A stretch of DNA of 64,000 nt from Pezicula radicicola (taxonomy: Eukaryota > Ascomycota > Leotiomycetes > Helotiales > Dermateaceae), in assembly GCA_003008705.1 (NCBI GenBank), contig PDUO01000008.1:1116001-1180000 (forward strand), in the 5' to 3' direction. Made by a program: the position numbers and the translations under genes. A model generated the notes under the pieces. That model saw only the letters and a program-made list of their open reading frames with translations. It did no database searches and was not told the DNA's origin. Shown here one piece after another: positions 24,204 to 35,209 of this stretch (positions are counted from its first letter, which is position 1; each line of letters begins with the position of its first letter).

Positions 24204-24335
24204 GGGTCTACGAAGGCGAGATCTTTTTTAAGTCTTAAGCCTGGTCCAAGCTTTTTGGCTGTGAAATGCATTGGCTGTGGTGAAGAAACACTTGGACCAG
24301 GCTTAATACAAGATCTCGTCTTCGTATTAAGACCC
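24204..24335. repeat. Long imperfect palindrome (132 bp)
   Basis: Arms include GAGATCTT and TTAAGCCTGGTCCAAG on the left and their inverses (CTTGGACCAGGCTTAA, then AAGATCTCGTCTTCG) on the right, around a loop of about 40 bases. It directly abuts element B copy 2. Transcribed, it would fold into a long hairpin. Confidence 0.75.
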
Positions 24336-25967
24336 GGTTCCTCCACTTCTACGTACAAAAAATATCGGCCCCTCCACATTATGTATGGGCTTGCCTATAT
24401 GTTGTATTATGCAGACACCTGTATAAAGTATGAATTTTAGGAAAAAGGTGGTCCTCTCTACATATCTAAAATAATGAACTAAAACCCTCTGTTTAACGGA
24501 AATATTTTGTATATAAAAAATATTCAGTAGGTAAAACATTTATTTGAAGTTATTAGTCTGAATTTTTTTTAGTTTATACAGGCGCAGTACTTTGTAGTTT
24601 CAAAAGGACGAGATTCTTTGGGTAGTGTTTTGAAAAAAATCGGCTCACTATTTTGTCCTCCGCGTGCATGAGGCTCTCCCGGCTCTACTGTAAGTAAAGC
24701 CTTCCCCTTTACATTTTCTCGCATGACTAAGGTCCTCTGAAAATCCTTTCATTGGTGCTTTTCTCCGGCTAGATCGAACGAGTTTAAAGCCTGTACAAAG
24801 TTTATCTTCACCGGATGTAAGATCGAGCTTGGGAACCATATAAGGCATATGCCGGTATGCTATGTGTTAGTGTAAGGGTGAGGCTTAAAGCTATTTATTA
24901 TAAGAAGGCGAGGTTGTTGTAGGGTTCGAAGTAATTGCCTCCGTCCACATCGGTAAACTTGAGGCGTTACACAAGAGAGTCCTTTAGAATTTGTATATGC
25001 CGGCGCGTATAATGATACATTCTCCATCATCTTATCCTAAACATGGCCTAATTCAAGAGTTGTCTTGATTTTAAAACGATCTGTCTAGGTCGTGTAACGT
25101 TTCGATTGTCGGCGAGGAGTTTGAGACAGGTGAGTAGGCTGAGGCCTATTTTGAGAGTTGTACGACTAGATAGAGGATGATGAGGAGGAGGGTTGGGAAA
25201 ATGATTCGTGAGGTAGAAGACGTGGGAGAATATAATTCCTAAAAGGATCAGGCTTAAGTGTGTGAATTGGCCTAGGCTTCTGATACAGCCTGGCAATTGG
25301 TGTTGGAGTTTAATTAAGAAGTTGTCGGATATCTATTGCACTACAAGATAATGTGGTTCTGAATAGCTTCAAAATCGACGTTAGATATATGTAGGTGGGG
25401 GCCTCGTTTTCTGCTACCAACTGTAACAGACGCCACTAGACGTGACGTAATTCTGGTAGTTTCTACACACGTCACTCGAAATATGTGGCAAAAACGCCCA
25501 AATCCTCGTTATTAAATTGGCTACAAAGCCTTGCAATTCCAAAGTTAGGCCCCCTTGAATAACGTTTATCTAGGGGGTGGATAGTATCTTGATCAAAGTA
25601 TTCTCAGGATCCAAATCTTTGCTTCCTGCAGCGGGAGGAAGGTTCTCGAGGCTTAGCGGCTCATGCTGCTTTCTGCCCAACTGACGCGTACGTACTGTAG
25701 GCTAGCCCCTCTTTCTTACTTCAAATTTTCTAAAGTTTCCTTGTCATCTGCTCAGTACATAGTATTAGTGGTACTTTCGTAGTTTCAGGCTCTACAAAAG
25801 GCGAAAGCATTACAGTTCAGCGGCTTCTGCCACTTTGCACTTAACAAACTTTCTTTCCCTAAAAGAATGAACTATACTTGTTCCAAATGCTATCATAATA
25901 CGTGTTTACTTGTTGTACTTGTCTACCAGTTGGGAGTATCTTCCATTGTCGAGCTTAGAACTTTAAC

Positions 25968-27238
25968 TTAAGCCAATTCCTCATCCCGGCCATCCTTTGG
26001 GCTCGCCTTGTCCGTTGCACTTGTCCCAACTGTACTCGATAGAGTAGCTTCTTCTCTCATCTGACGATGGTAAGGAGGTGCAATATGATAAACCACAGCT
26101 TGGACCATTGCAGCTGTTAGTGGTCCTACCCACCAGATCCACTGATCTGTCACTCATTAGCATCCCATCGCTAAACACAACGTTTAATCAACCTACTTCT
26201 AAAATTCCCACGTGCAACAGCAAAAGCAAAACATCTCGCAGGATTACCACTAGCGCCTGGATATCCAGGCGCGAGGTTGACAGACGAGAAGGATACGAGG
26301 CCGAGCGTGCAAGCTACAAGGAAAGGACCGAGTTTAGGACCAAAGACCTGAGCTTGGCGAGGATCAAGACCAACACCGAAGGAAAGAAAACTTTCGCACG
26401 TCAGTCTTGCGTAATTTGAAATGGTAAAAACAATAAAAGGAACAATAGAAGGATTCAAAGGAAGTAGTAGTGGAAAGATTTACATCTGTATAAAACTCAA
26501 TACTGATTCAAGGAGATAAACCTGCCCCACACTAATCCCAGCATTTGGAGTCAGGTAACAACCACCACCGGCATACGTCATACTTAACTTAGTACCTCCA
26601 CCAAAACAACCTCTAATCAACCCCCCAGCCAAAGCAGCTCCCATAGTTTGACCTACCATATACAATACCCCCCTCGAAAATCCAGTTAATCCCGTAACCA
26701 TTGTTGTAAATGTTATAAACGGATTTACATGTCCTCCCGAACTGGGTGCTAAAGCGTAAATAAAGAGACTTAAGAGGAATATATTGGTTATTCCTACGTA
26801 GGGTGCTATTGCTGCTGGGGATGTTGTGAGTGAATTGAGAATTGTTATGTGTAGTGTTCCTGAGAGGAAACAGAGGGATGTTGTGCCGATGGTTTCTATG
26901 AAGGCGGATTTGTAGATGTGGATTTTGGTCCAGTCGGATGTTAGGTAGAGGAGGATTTTTTGTTGGATTGACTGTGTGTGGTGGACGGTAGAAACTTGGT
27001 GGGTGGTTGTGGGGTTTTGGTGTTGATTTTGAGGTTGATTTTGGGGATGGTGATGCTCTTGTCGGAGATGGGATGCGAATGAGCCTGGGAATTCGGCGCA
27101 TGCTGAGGGTTTTAATTGAGATGTGATTGATGTTGTAGGTGGTTGAGATAGATTATTGCTATTTGCTTGGTGTGCGAATGAACCAGGGAAATTTGGGGTT
27201 GACGAGGGGATTCTTTGGCGGGTTTGGGGATTTTCCAT
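25968..27238 (-). CDS. Second aquaporin-like channel (MIP family)
   Basis: Exons 27238-26484, 26390-26197 and 26152-25968 join in phase to give 377 aa. The N-terminal 105 residues are hydrophilic and rich in Q, N, H and P, with the repeated phrase FPGSFA at two places. The channel core then has GGHVNPF at the first pore position (Phe where Ala is usual) and ASGNPARCF at the second, with FGVGLDPRQ and LAPGYPGASGNPAR typical of fungal XIP/orthodox-like members. The last helix is WIWWVGPLTAAMVQAVVYHI. The altered first NPA motif may change selectivity. It is on the same strand as the other aquaporin, but the two cores differ widely, so they are not recent duplicates. The 5.4 kb between them is transposon debris. 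Confidence 0.85.
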
Positions 27239-29459
27239 TTTTCTTTTCGTTTTTTCTTTTTGTTTCTGGGCTTTACGGAGGGTGTGTAGGGTGTGGAGGA
27301 CTTCTCTTCTCTTCTCTTTTATTTTTGGTTAGTTCTAGTTGTGATTGTGGGTGTGAAACGTTTTGGCGACGTGGGTAAGAGGTTATGGAGGGAGGATTTT
27401 TTTCTTCTGTGTTTTGATAACTTGGCGGGGAAGGCGAGGAAAGGCTGAGAGGGAAGGACGGATGAATGTAAAAAATCCACGGACTGTACAGTAGGTACGG
27501 CAGCACTGGTAGTTTATTAGTAAGAAGAAAGTACTTAGTAAGTAGTTTGTATGCAATGGGATGAGTAATCAGAAGCGAGATGACGGGAGTTGGTGGACTA
27601 GTGAGAAAGGTGGTTAGTTACACGTGACTAAGAGAGTGTAAACCTGTCTATTTTATTCGTACAATTGCAGTCTTTTAGGAATTATATACGTAGGAAGACT
27701 TCTAGAAGAGAGCTTGCTACTCTTTCGTCCGTTGCTGCTTGATATAAGTCTTAGATACGTGCTGTCTGGAATCGGTTAGCTTTTGGCCTCGCTTACTTAT
27801 AGTAGACTCCAGGCTTCGAAAGTTGGGGAAAGAAATGTTTGTTTGTCTTTCAGATTTCCACAGTTGCTTGGATTCTTTGATACTGGGACGATAATTTCCG
27901 AGGGTCTTGAGAAATTTACTGTATAGTGGACCACATCTTACTTAAGTTCAAACCAATCTTTATTCATTCTCATATTTGTTTTTCTATTTACAATAGCATT
28001 CTTCACTCTTTTGTCTCTATTTNNNNNCAAAACTCGTAGAGATCTCAACTGAAAAACGTTATAGCTACTAGATATATATATATATATATATTTAAGGAAA
28101 TATATAACCCCAAAGGTTTAAGGGTAGTAAATCACACTTTAGTCAATTGTGTGCTATTACAATCCTAACGCAAAGTCAAAATACAATAAATTTGAGGTAC
28201 TAATGAGGCCTATCATTGTATTTGAAAAATGACTGCACCGTACGAATTGGTTTATAAGAGATCATTTTGGCTGGGGTAACTGAGTTAGCGAGTTACTCAA
28301 ATCAAATGAGTTTCTCAAGTCCATCTCTTATCTTTGAAAAGATAACTATTTAAAATGATCCTTTATAAACCAATTCGTATGGTAAACTAAGTGGTAGTGT
28401 AGTTCACCACCGGGCGTTGGAATTTATGACGGTTCCGGTAATTAGCTAAAGTATCTAGTAGAGTCATTACTTTGTGGTATCAGCTGCAGCTCCAGTTCCT
28501 TGCAATAATACAAATTTGAGCTCTATAGAGACCTAATGTAAATATTCCTCACTAATATTGATTTACTTACAATCACTAGAGGCCCTTTTCCACATGTGCA
28601 AAAATGATTTAGATACAAGCACTTGTAATATAAGTGCTGCCCATATGAGTTGTAGATGTTGTACACAATCTTCCAATATATGGGGGTCTGTTGTCATTGG
28701 TGTCCTCCTTGATTGTGGTTCTAGTTTTAGGAATCTTCATATCTCGTCCGTTTTGGTTCTGGGAAATATGACATGTCCTGCCTTGGTGTGTTATCTGCGG
28801 TTATGTCGTCAGTATCAAATCATTAAAATTTGGCGATAGATATAGTAGATTATTTGGAAAAGAGAAGAGAACAACAATACCTTGCTGTCACTTAATTCAG
28901 AATTTCTCGCATTAGAAAAGCAAAAGACGATACTGGTCTGCAGGAAATAAGCTTGAGGCATAAGGTGCTAATCATATCAAGAGAAGTATTTGCTGTCTTA
29001 AATAACATTCAATGCCAAGTTTGGCGCACGTCGCACGTGTAGGGAGAGTTATCATCCACAAGTTGCGCGGGGACGCTATGTGTACTTGATCAATTGCCTA
29101 GGTGTTGCATATAGAGATGTTAGGAATATATGATATAAGCAGCTAGAGAAAGATACTCAACTTAGGTTGTAAATTGCGAATGGTTCTTTGAAGGAGAGAC
29201 TATAAGGATTTGGTCATTTTAGAAATTATAGTAAGGGTAGTACAAGGTTGATATGGAGTTTTTATTTAAAGGAAAGGATAGGAAGTTACTAAGTTAAAGA
29301 TTCTACAAGATGTATTAAAGGGTATCGGAGGACAAGAGAGAAGAGGACTTGATCGTTATGACTTAGACAAAAGTCTACCGCGGTGGCCCACCAATTTGTC
29401 TGCCGGGGCTTATCTAAATAGTCAAAAGCAGCAAAGTCCTTCAACAAACAGCACAAACA
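27239..29459. other. Intergenic with assembly gap
   Basis: No gene recognised. It contains five N at 28023-28027, a (TA)n run at about 28073-28091 and one short inverted-repeat element (28238-28382). The open frame 28558-28839 has no features. Confidence 0.5.
28238..28382. mobile_element. Short TIR element (145 bp)
   Basis: Left arm CCGTACGAATTGGTTTATAA, right arm the inverse of CCATACGAATTGGTTTATAA; inverted similarity continues to ATCATTTT. The interior has GTAACTGAGTTAGCGAGTTACTC, a motif that recurs near 34730, 35380 and 36420. Confidence 0.7.
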
Positions 29460-29549
29460 TCCCTCGTGGCGCAATTGGCTAGCGCGTTCGACTGTTAAAT
29501 ACCAACGGTTGCAATCGAGAGGTTGGTGGTTCAAGCCCACCCGAGGGAG
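29460..29549 (+). tRNA. tRNA-Asn (GTT) with intron
   Basis: The acceptor arms TCCCTCG and CGAGGGA pair fully. The D arm (GCGCAATTGGCTAGCGC) and T arm (TGGTGGTTCAAGCCCACC) are normal. The anticodon stem is TTCGA/TCGAG with loop CTGTTAA, interrupted after position 37 by an intron of about 16 bases, the canonical place for nuclear tRNA introns. Confidence 0.9.
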
Positions 29550-29848
29550 TTTCTTTTTGGGGGTTTCTTTTGTTTTGTGGGTTTCTGGTCACTTGGTATT
29601 GTCTTTTCTTCGCGGAGAGTATTTTTACTTTTTTTTTCTTGGCATCCACCCTTTTCTCGATGACTAGTTCATTTGTATTATTATTTCTAATTAAATTGTT
29701 GAATCACGTTCAGTGAGGGACACAAGGTTTGCAAAAGAATGACTTTTTTTTATTCATCGTGAAAATGTGACTATCGTAAGCGAAACCACCCGCAGTTTTT
29801 CCCTTTCTGTTTTTTTTTTACTTCAGAGAACCTATGAGTGACTTTGAG

Positions 29849-30355
29849 TTAAGGACCAAGCCCTGCTTTGACATAATTAGGAGCATCACTCTCGAGTCCA
29901 GTCCACCAGGTATTTGTAGTGGTAGGTCGAAGTGTAGATGTGACAAGAGTAGAGATCCCTGTAGCGACAGCGCTTGAAGTCTTGAGAGCAGGAGTCTCAT
30001 GTCCATTAAACCCAGTAAACCACCCAATCGATGTAGGTTTAATAGTCTGGATTGTTAGCGTTGTGGAATTTGATGTAGAAGTATGATTCGCTTCCGGTCC
30101 ATGACTCTCAAGGCCGGTCCAGAAGCCAGTTGTCGTTGATGTAGCGACTGCATTGAAGGTGCTGTCCGCTGTAGAGTGTGAGTCTATACTACAGTGGCAG
30201 TATGGCTTGTTTGCTAGCAGGAAGGCGATCACGCTGAGGAGGGTGATGATTATTAGGAGGGCGAATCCCATGACGAATTGCATCCACTCAGGCACGCGAC
30301 CACCGGTTTCGAGGGCCATTCTGGCTTGGGCTCGGTTGTAGCGTCGGAAGCACAT
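29849..30355 (-). CDS. Single-pass membrane protein with W-T-G repeats
   Basis: A single-exon frame of 168 aa. Residues 1-27 are basic and polar, residues 28-48 form one membrane helix (FVMGFALLIIITLLSVIAFLL), and the rest is a Ser/Thr-rich, probably O-glycosylated extracellular tail. That tail carries three related motifs about 35-45 residues apart: GFWTGLESHGPE, GWFTGFNGHETP and TWWTGLESDAPN. The orientation (short basic N terminus inside) suggests a type II or signal-anchor protein. I do not recognise the family. Function could be cell-wall sensing or anchoring; that is only inference. The ORF could start at the second ATG (residue 13) without losing the helix. Confidence 0.5.
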   Translation of the reverse strand: MCFRRYNRAQARMALETGGRVPEWMQFVMGFALLIIITLLSVIAFLLANKPYCHCSIDSHSTADSTFNAVATSTTTGFWTGLESHGPEANHTSTSNSTTLTIQTIKPTSIGWFTGFNGHETPALKTSSAVATGISTLVTSTLRPTTTNTWWTGLESDAPNYVKAGLGP

Positions 30356-31020
30356 TTTGGGTGCAGGTTTGTGTGTTTATGAGTTTGCTTAGTTGTTGGG
30401 TTTTGAGTGTGGGTCGTGTGATGACGATTTGCTTTGGTGAATGAGTGCAATGGATGGAAGTGCGGATGATTAAGTATATAGTTATGGCTTATTGTTCCTT
30501 TGTCACCTTTCTTTTGTGAGCAAAGATGAGCACAATAAGTTTATGCTTGAAAAGATCATTATTTGAAATAGGATATAATGATTACAATAATTAGGCCCGT
30601 TTCTTTTTCGAAATGAGTATGCTCTACTTTATTCTTTGTTGAGACAAGCTGTAGAATAACCTTAAGAAGGGCATTGTACTATTTGACTCTTTGGATAAAG
30701 AAATGGGTGATTTGAATGGGTAGTTGACAAAGAAATCCACACAGGAGTCTTCTTTGGACAATGAAAGCTAAGCGACAGCCGAACAAACCACTAATCAGGC
30801 CGACAAAAAAGACTTAAGGTTTGACAAACGACAGCTTGTCGATATACTATAGCACCAAAGACCAGTTCACGAACATGAGTTCCGTAATTAGCTGACTTGA
30901 GGCATTATAATTACTATTCATTTCTACAGAACGTCATGTGAATCTTCATCCAGTCATCAAATAAGCACCGAAGTTTACGATCCCCAACTCCACCTTCACC
31001 TTCCTAGCCGGCGTAAAACT
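30356..31020. other. Intergenic
   Basis: No gene or element seen. Confidence 0.4.
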
Positions 31021-31788
31021 CTACAAGAAAAAAGCTGCTACAGCCCCGGAGACGCCAAGCACCAAAAAGGAAGTAGCTTGGATTCTATTCGCCGCACCCG
31101 TGAAAGAAGACGTAGAAGTTGCTGAAGCACTTGTAGTGCTTGTAGAAGCCTCGGGCAGGGAGGTTGTGGCGGTGTTAGAAGTGGCCACTGATACAGTGAT
31201 GCTGCTCGAAAAGCTTGAACTTGACGAAGGCGAGCTCGAGCTCGAGATTATCAAGCTTGTGGTGTATGGGATTGTAGTATCGAAGAAGGGATCTGCCGTC
31301 ATTTTGTTGTAGCTGCCCGTAGTTGCGGTCACGTAAACAGTATTTGGGCCTACAGTGACGATACTTATGCTTACACCCAAGGGAGTTGCTGTTTATAATT
31401 AGCCCATTAACGTATTAATTATTCCTCTAAGATACCCATTGAATGACTTACAAACAGGAGTGGATGTCCTCAACGAAGCATACTGGCTCATCGTCCTATA
31501 AGGCCAACATTCATCCCAGCACTGCGAATGCTGGATATCACAATCCGATTCCCCAGCCGCATTACATGCAACTAAAGCAGTATTGCAATGGCAATCCGTC
31601 ACCACGCCTGATTGACAGTTTGCTCTAACTGTGCTGCAAGTTGTGGTAGAATCATCGGCCAGTGCCATGCAGGCTGCTTGTTCTGCCAAGCATTTCGCGT
31701 CAAGTCCAGGACCACCAATTTGGGCCAGGGCCACTGCACTGCATGCTGTGGTTAAGGCACTGATTGCAATCGTAAGGGACAACTTCAT
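31021..31788 (-). CDS. Cysteine-rich GPI-anchored cell-surface protein
   Basis: Exons 31788-31452 and 31388-31021 join in phase (intron GTAAGT to CAG, 63 bases) to give 234 aa. The N terminus is a signal peptide (MKLSLTIAISALTTACSAVALA). The next 90 residues hold about ten Cys (for example CLAEQAAC, DCHCNTALVAC and CDIQHSQCWDEC), suggesting a disulphide-bonded domain. The second exon is a long Ser/Thr stalk, and the C terminus ends in a hydrophobic stretch (SFLVLGVSGAVAAFFL) preceded by GAAN, a likely GPI-anchor signal. It does not match the CFEM spacing that I know. Likely a wall or plasma-membrane surface protein. Confidence 0.7.
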
Positions 31789-32517
31789 TTTAATGATAAA
31801 GTAGAGTGATGGTGGTCCTGGGCGAATTACAAATTATTGCGGTATCTAGTAGTACTGTACGAGTGCTGAACGAATGACAGTATTAACAATAATAATTGTA
31901 ATAGCACTTAAGAAGGGAGATCTGATTGAAGCAGACTGGATATTGATGTTATATTTATTGAACCACAAGATGGGCTCAGACTGATTTTTCAAGCTCGGAG
32001 CGTCCCAAAGGAAAAACCACGGCAAATTGTCCATGGTAACGGGGGAAGCATGCCTCCATTTATGCGACAAACGAAGCATCCTTATTGGCTCTTCACTAAT
32101 CTCGTTAGATTAGTAGCCCGTAAACGACGCCACAAACCCCAATTGACATGCACTCCTGCGGCACAAGGACAGGAACAGGATATGCTTAATCTCTATATAC
32201 AGGCCATATGAATTTTGCTAGGGTCGTGACTTTTCAGTAGCTCCCTTAATTTACACATAAGTAGCTGATTTGATTAAAATAAATCATTAGTATACTCAAA
32301 CTTAAATAGTATAACTTACTTCGAGTCTCCTGTAGTTATCACTTGCCGCCCTTGTTCAAGAGCTAATCGAGAATATATATATTGGAAAACCCTCTTACCA
32401 GTCTTATTAAGAACAACTTGTATTTGTTAGGCTGATAAGACGCATCCATATACTACTAACTTTTACTAAGATGCTTTTAAACGCAACATTTTGTGATTGA
32501 GTATGGGACCCTTTAAT
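31789..32517. other. Intergenic
   Basis: No gene or element recognised. Confidence 0.4.
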
Positions 32518-32960
32518 CTATGAGGGAAGAAGCTGGAGCGTATGGCTCACATCTAAGCAGACCTGTCCTCTTATAACACAATCGAGACACAAATCGTAAT
32601 TATCGGAGTTGCAGGAGCAGCAGTCTAACCATAGCTATGTATTAGCGTTATAAGCTTAAAAAAACGCTTACCGGCACTACTCACGGAGATAATATCCTTC
32701 CAAGAAGTAACGACAGTGATCGCAAGGAATCCTGAAGCAACCCCCTACAGGCCTCAATGTTCGACGACATTTTCCTGCGACTGTACCGGTGAGGCTTCGT
32801 CGAGCGAGGGTTTTGTGGCTTAAATCATAATATCGATTTCCTTTATCGAAACAAGTCGAGCAAAGGTCAAAATCGTTGCAGAGTATGTTAGATGTCTCTT
32901 TGCACGATTTTAGTAATCTAGGATGTTTGACTGCATAACCTATCCTTCCAGCTATTAGTC
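32518..32960 (-). pseudogene. ZZ-like zinc-finger protein, 5' part missing or decayed
   Basis: Reading the minus strand, one exon runs down to 32695 and a second covers 32624-32518; the intron 32694-32625 has GTGAGT and TAG and joins in phase. Across the junction lies a clear Cys-rich motif: CDHCRYFLEGYYLHCCSCNSD is followed by NYDLCLDCVIRGQVCLDVSHTL. Upstream in the same frame is a second, weaker copy, CNDFDLCSTCFDKGNRYYDLSH. This C-x2-C, CC-x-C, DLC-x2-C, H pattern is that of ZZ-type fingers seen at the ends of large fungal HET, ankyrin or ubiquitin-linked proteins. No ATG lies in frame before the upstream stop near 32980, so further 5' exons would be needed and I cannot find them. It is most likely a gene remnant. 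Confidence 0.5.
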
Positions 32961-34346
32961 AGGAAGTAAGATGAATGTAATTAGTGGTCCTTGTATCCTT
33001 GAATTAGTAGAATACGTAGAGTCCTCTAAAATAAATTATATAAAAGGTTTAAAATCTAATACTCTAAGAAATATGGTATTCGTAAAATTATAAATTCATC
33101 GTTGGGGTAAAAGAGGAACAAAACTGGATTGCAACCCAATCCATGCGCCAGTGGAGTATGACAGGCACTAGAGTAATGGACTGTGCTGTGGACGCGGGTG
33201 TGCAATTCCATACCTGGTTCTTTTGCACTTACTGAGATCTGCTACCCACATTCTTAGGAGCTTATTGGATTTGGTTATTTCCTTGGCAGGGCTAACACCC
33301 AGTTAAATCCTAAACCTGCCTTAAAGAGTAATTTTAGAGTTTGGAGAAGTGACAACTTGATTCTCAGGCGTGTTCAATGATGGATTTCAGAGCTATTTAG
33401 AAGTTGGCAAAGACGTTCGCTGCAGGCGGTAGTTGAAGTGAAAAGATGGACTTACGCAGGATTGAACTTTTACTACAACTTCATTCTGAGACTTTTAATG
33501 AAGAAAGAAAGGAACTCGGGTCTAAGTCTTTTGCTTTCCGGACAGGTCGGTGAAAAATTCTTGTCATGGTCTAGCACCTTTCAAGCGAACAGCACTTTGG
33601 GCGATGTCATTGCAGCTGAGAGCTATTCCAAAGCTAAAAACTTTTGTCAAAACAACAGATTCCTTCAATACACACGCACATAGGTCTTCAGACGTTAAAA
33701 ATCTTTTCCAACGTGGGAATTGGAGACAAATTTGCTCTCCTCGCTTAATCAACATTCAGCTATGGCAAACTACTTATTGGCTATGTACCCAGGGATTTTG
33801 AAAGGCTACCACAGATCACTAAGGGTATCAAAATATTTTAAGGAAAAAAATCTAGTGTTTCTGTGGTGGAAATACGTGCCAACTTTGAAGAGATTCGGAG
33901 GTGCCTACGGAAAGTGTTTTGCAAGACGCTTTAGAAAAACAGCAAATAGTCTACTACAAGAGTCCCTGATTTCAAACCTAGTGGGTACACCGCGGTATAC
34001 TGAGCTGGGTTTTCAGCTGGAAAGTCATTCACCATACAATTGGCAGAGGCGCGCTTCCCATTCTGCGGCTTAGCGGCTAAATTTTGGCAGCCTTGCTTTT
34101 GTCAACACACGACCGCAATCCACCAATCTATGCTTGCTAGATAGCAATATGGTCACTCAAACTCTGCTGGAAGTGCTAAAAATACGAGACGGTTATTAAA
34201 TGATTTATATTTAATTGATACAAGATTTTAACGTCACTGGAATGTCTATAATTGTGGAGGTGCAGTGTAATATGTGTGCTCCCAAAAGGATGAAGAATCC
34301 CTCTCCTCTAGCCCACCACCAAAAGAAATCCAAAAAGAATTGTAAG
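32961..34346. other. Intergenic
   Basis: No gene supported. Open frames at 33438-33683, 33550-33801 and 33720-34073 overlap one another and show no features. Confidence 0.4.
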
Positions 34347-34429
34347 TGGATTTGTTGGTGATCGAAACCAAGACCTCTCGCATGTTTGTGGATGCAAAGC
34401 GAGCGCTCTACCAACTGAGCTACAAACCC
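34347..34429 (-). tRNA. tRNA-Ala (TGC) with intron
   Basis: On the minus strand GGGTTTG pairs with CAAATCC (one G-T). TAGCTCAGTTGGTAGAGC forms the D arm. The anticodon stem CTCGC/GCGAG encloses TTTGCAT plus about ten intron bases. The T arm is TTGGTTTCGATCACCAA. Anticodon TGC reads Ala codons. Confidence 0.9.
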
Positions 34430-34871
34430 ATTGCTTGCCTATGTTTGCTGTTTGTTGGCAGCTTTTAGACTAGCATGGATTTTGAAGGAGCTAATAGTAG
34501 CAGCTTCTAGCACAGTAAAAGCAAGCCTCCAGAGACAATGTTTGCCCTTGGGCATTGATTCCTTGCTTGTAAACAGTCACAATCTATAATTTAATTTTCT
34601 TATCATGTAGAACCCGTAGTACTATGTAAGAAACTTAAATACAGGTTCAATCTCTCTTTTTTGCTTTAATGATGATTTTGGTATGGAATATGCTTACTCT
34701 ACTTGGTCCGAGCCATGGGCTGAGCTCACTTTGGTAACCCATCTGATTTGGGTAACTAACTTGATCTAAGTAACTAACTGTATTTCAGCAAATCATCTCT
34801 TATATGCTAATATCGCCTTGATGGGATTAATATCTTATAAAGCAATAGTAAGGTACGTATATTCAGCATTA

Positions 34872-35002
34872 TGTTGAATAGGCACAATATAGACAGCAAT
34901 AGTGGTGGATTCTGTGTTCTGTGTGGAAGCTAGAGTGCCAGAATGGGCCTACTTGTAGTGGGCAATCACATGACTACTCCAATATATTCACTGAATTCAA
35001 CA
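34872..35002 (-). mobile_element. Solo LTR of the miniature Copia-type element (131 bp)
   Basis: Begins TGTTGAAT and ends ATTCAACA, with the same 5-bp duplication CATTA at 34867-34871 and 35003-35007. Its reverse complement aligns with the LTRs at 36988-37136 and 37869-38017 (shared words AGTCATGTGAT, ACAAGTAGGCC, TAGCTTCCACACAGAA, ATTGTGCC). A solo LTR left by LTR-LTR recombination. Confidence 0.85.
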
Positions 35003-35209
35003 CATTATTATACTATTCCAGACTGCAAATAAACTGGGGAAACCGGTGTTGTCACGTTTTCAGCCGAATGTGAGGTTGACCTTAGGTTTAAACGACCATG
35101 ATAACCAAAGCTTTATCCCAACACTTCCAACTTTTCCACCCACCCACACACAACAGAATCACCTCTGAACACAGAACCACACCAAAACAATTCACACAAA
35201 ATTTCCAAA

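Larger units (their letters stand above)
22561..25583. mobile_element. Possible remnant of a 3-kb TIR transposon
   Basis: Inverted blocks of about 75 bases lie at 22561-22650 and 25500-25583. Shared words are CCCCCTARATAAACGTTATTCA and, further in, GGAATTGCAAGG and GCCAAT, with TA next to each outer end. The interior has no transposase frame and has received other elements (families A, B and C). Spans this long could also be two related short elements in opposite orientation. Confidence 0.5.
20525..25967. other. Transposon-rich spacer between two aquaporin genes
   Basis: About 5.4 kb with no recognisable gene. It is packed with inverted-repeat elements (listed separately) and AT-rich remnants. 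I found no transposase or reverse transcriptase reading frame. The stretches 21157-22560 and 24340-25500 show nothing identifiable. Confidence 0.6.

Noticed and set aside
26480..27238. The two aquaporins as recent tandem duplicates
   Set aside because: Their cores, N-terminal tails and intron positions relative to the pore motifs differ too much.
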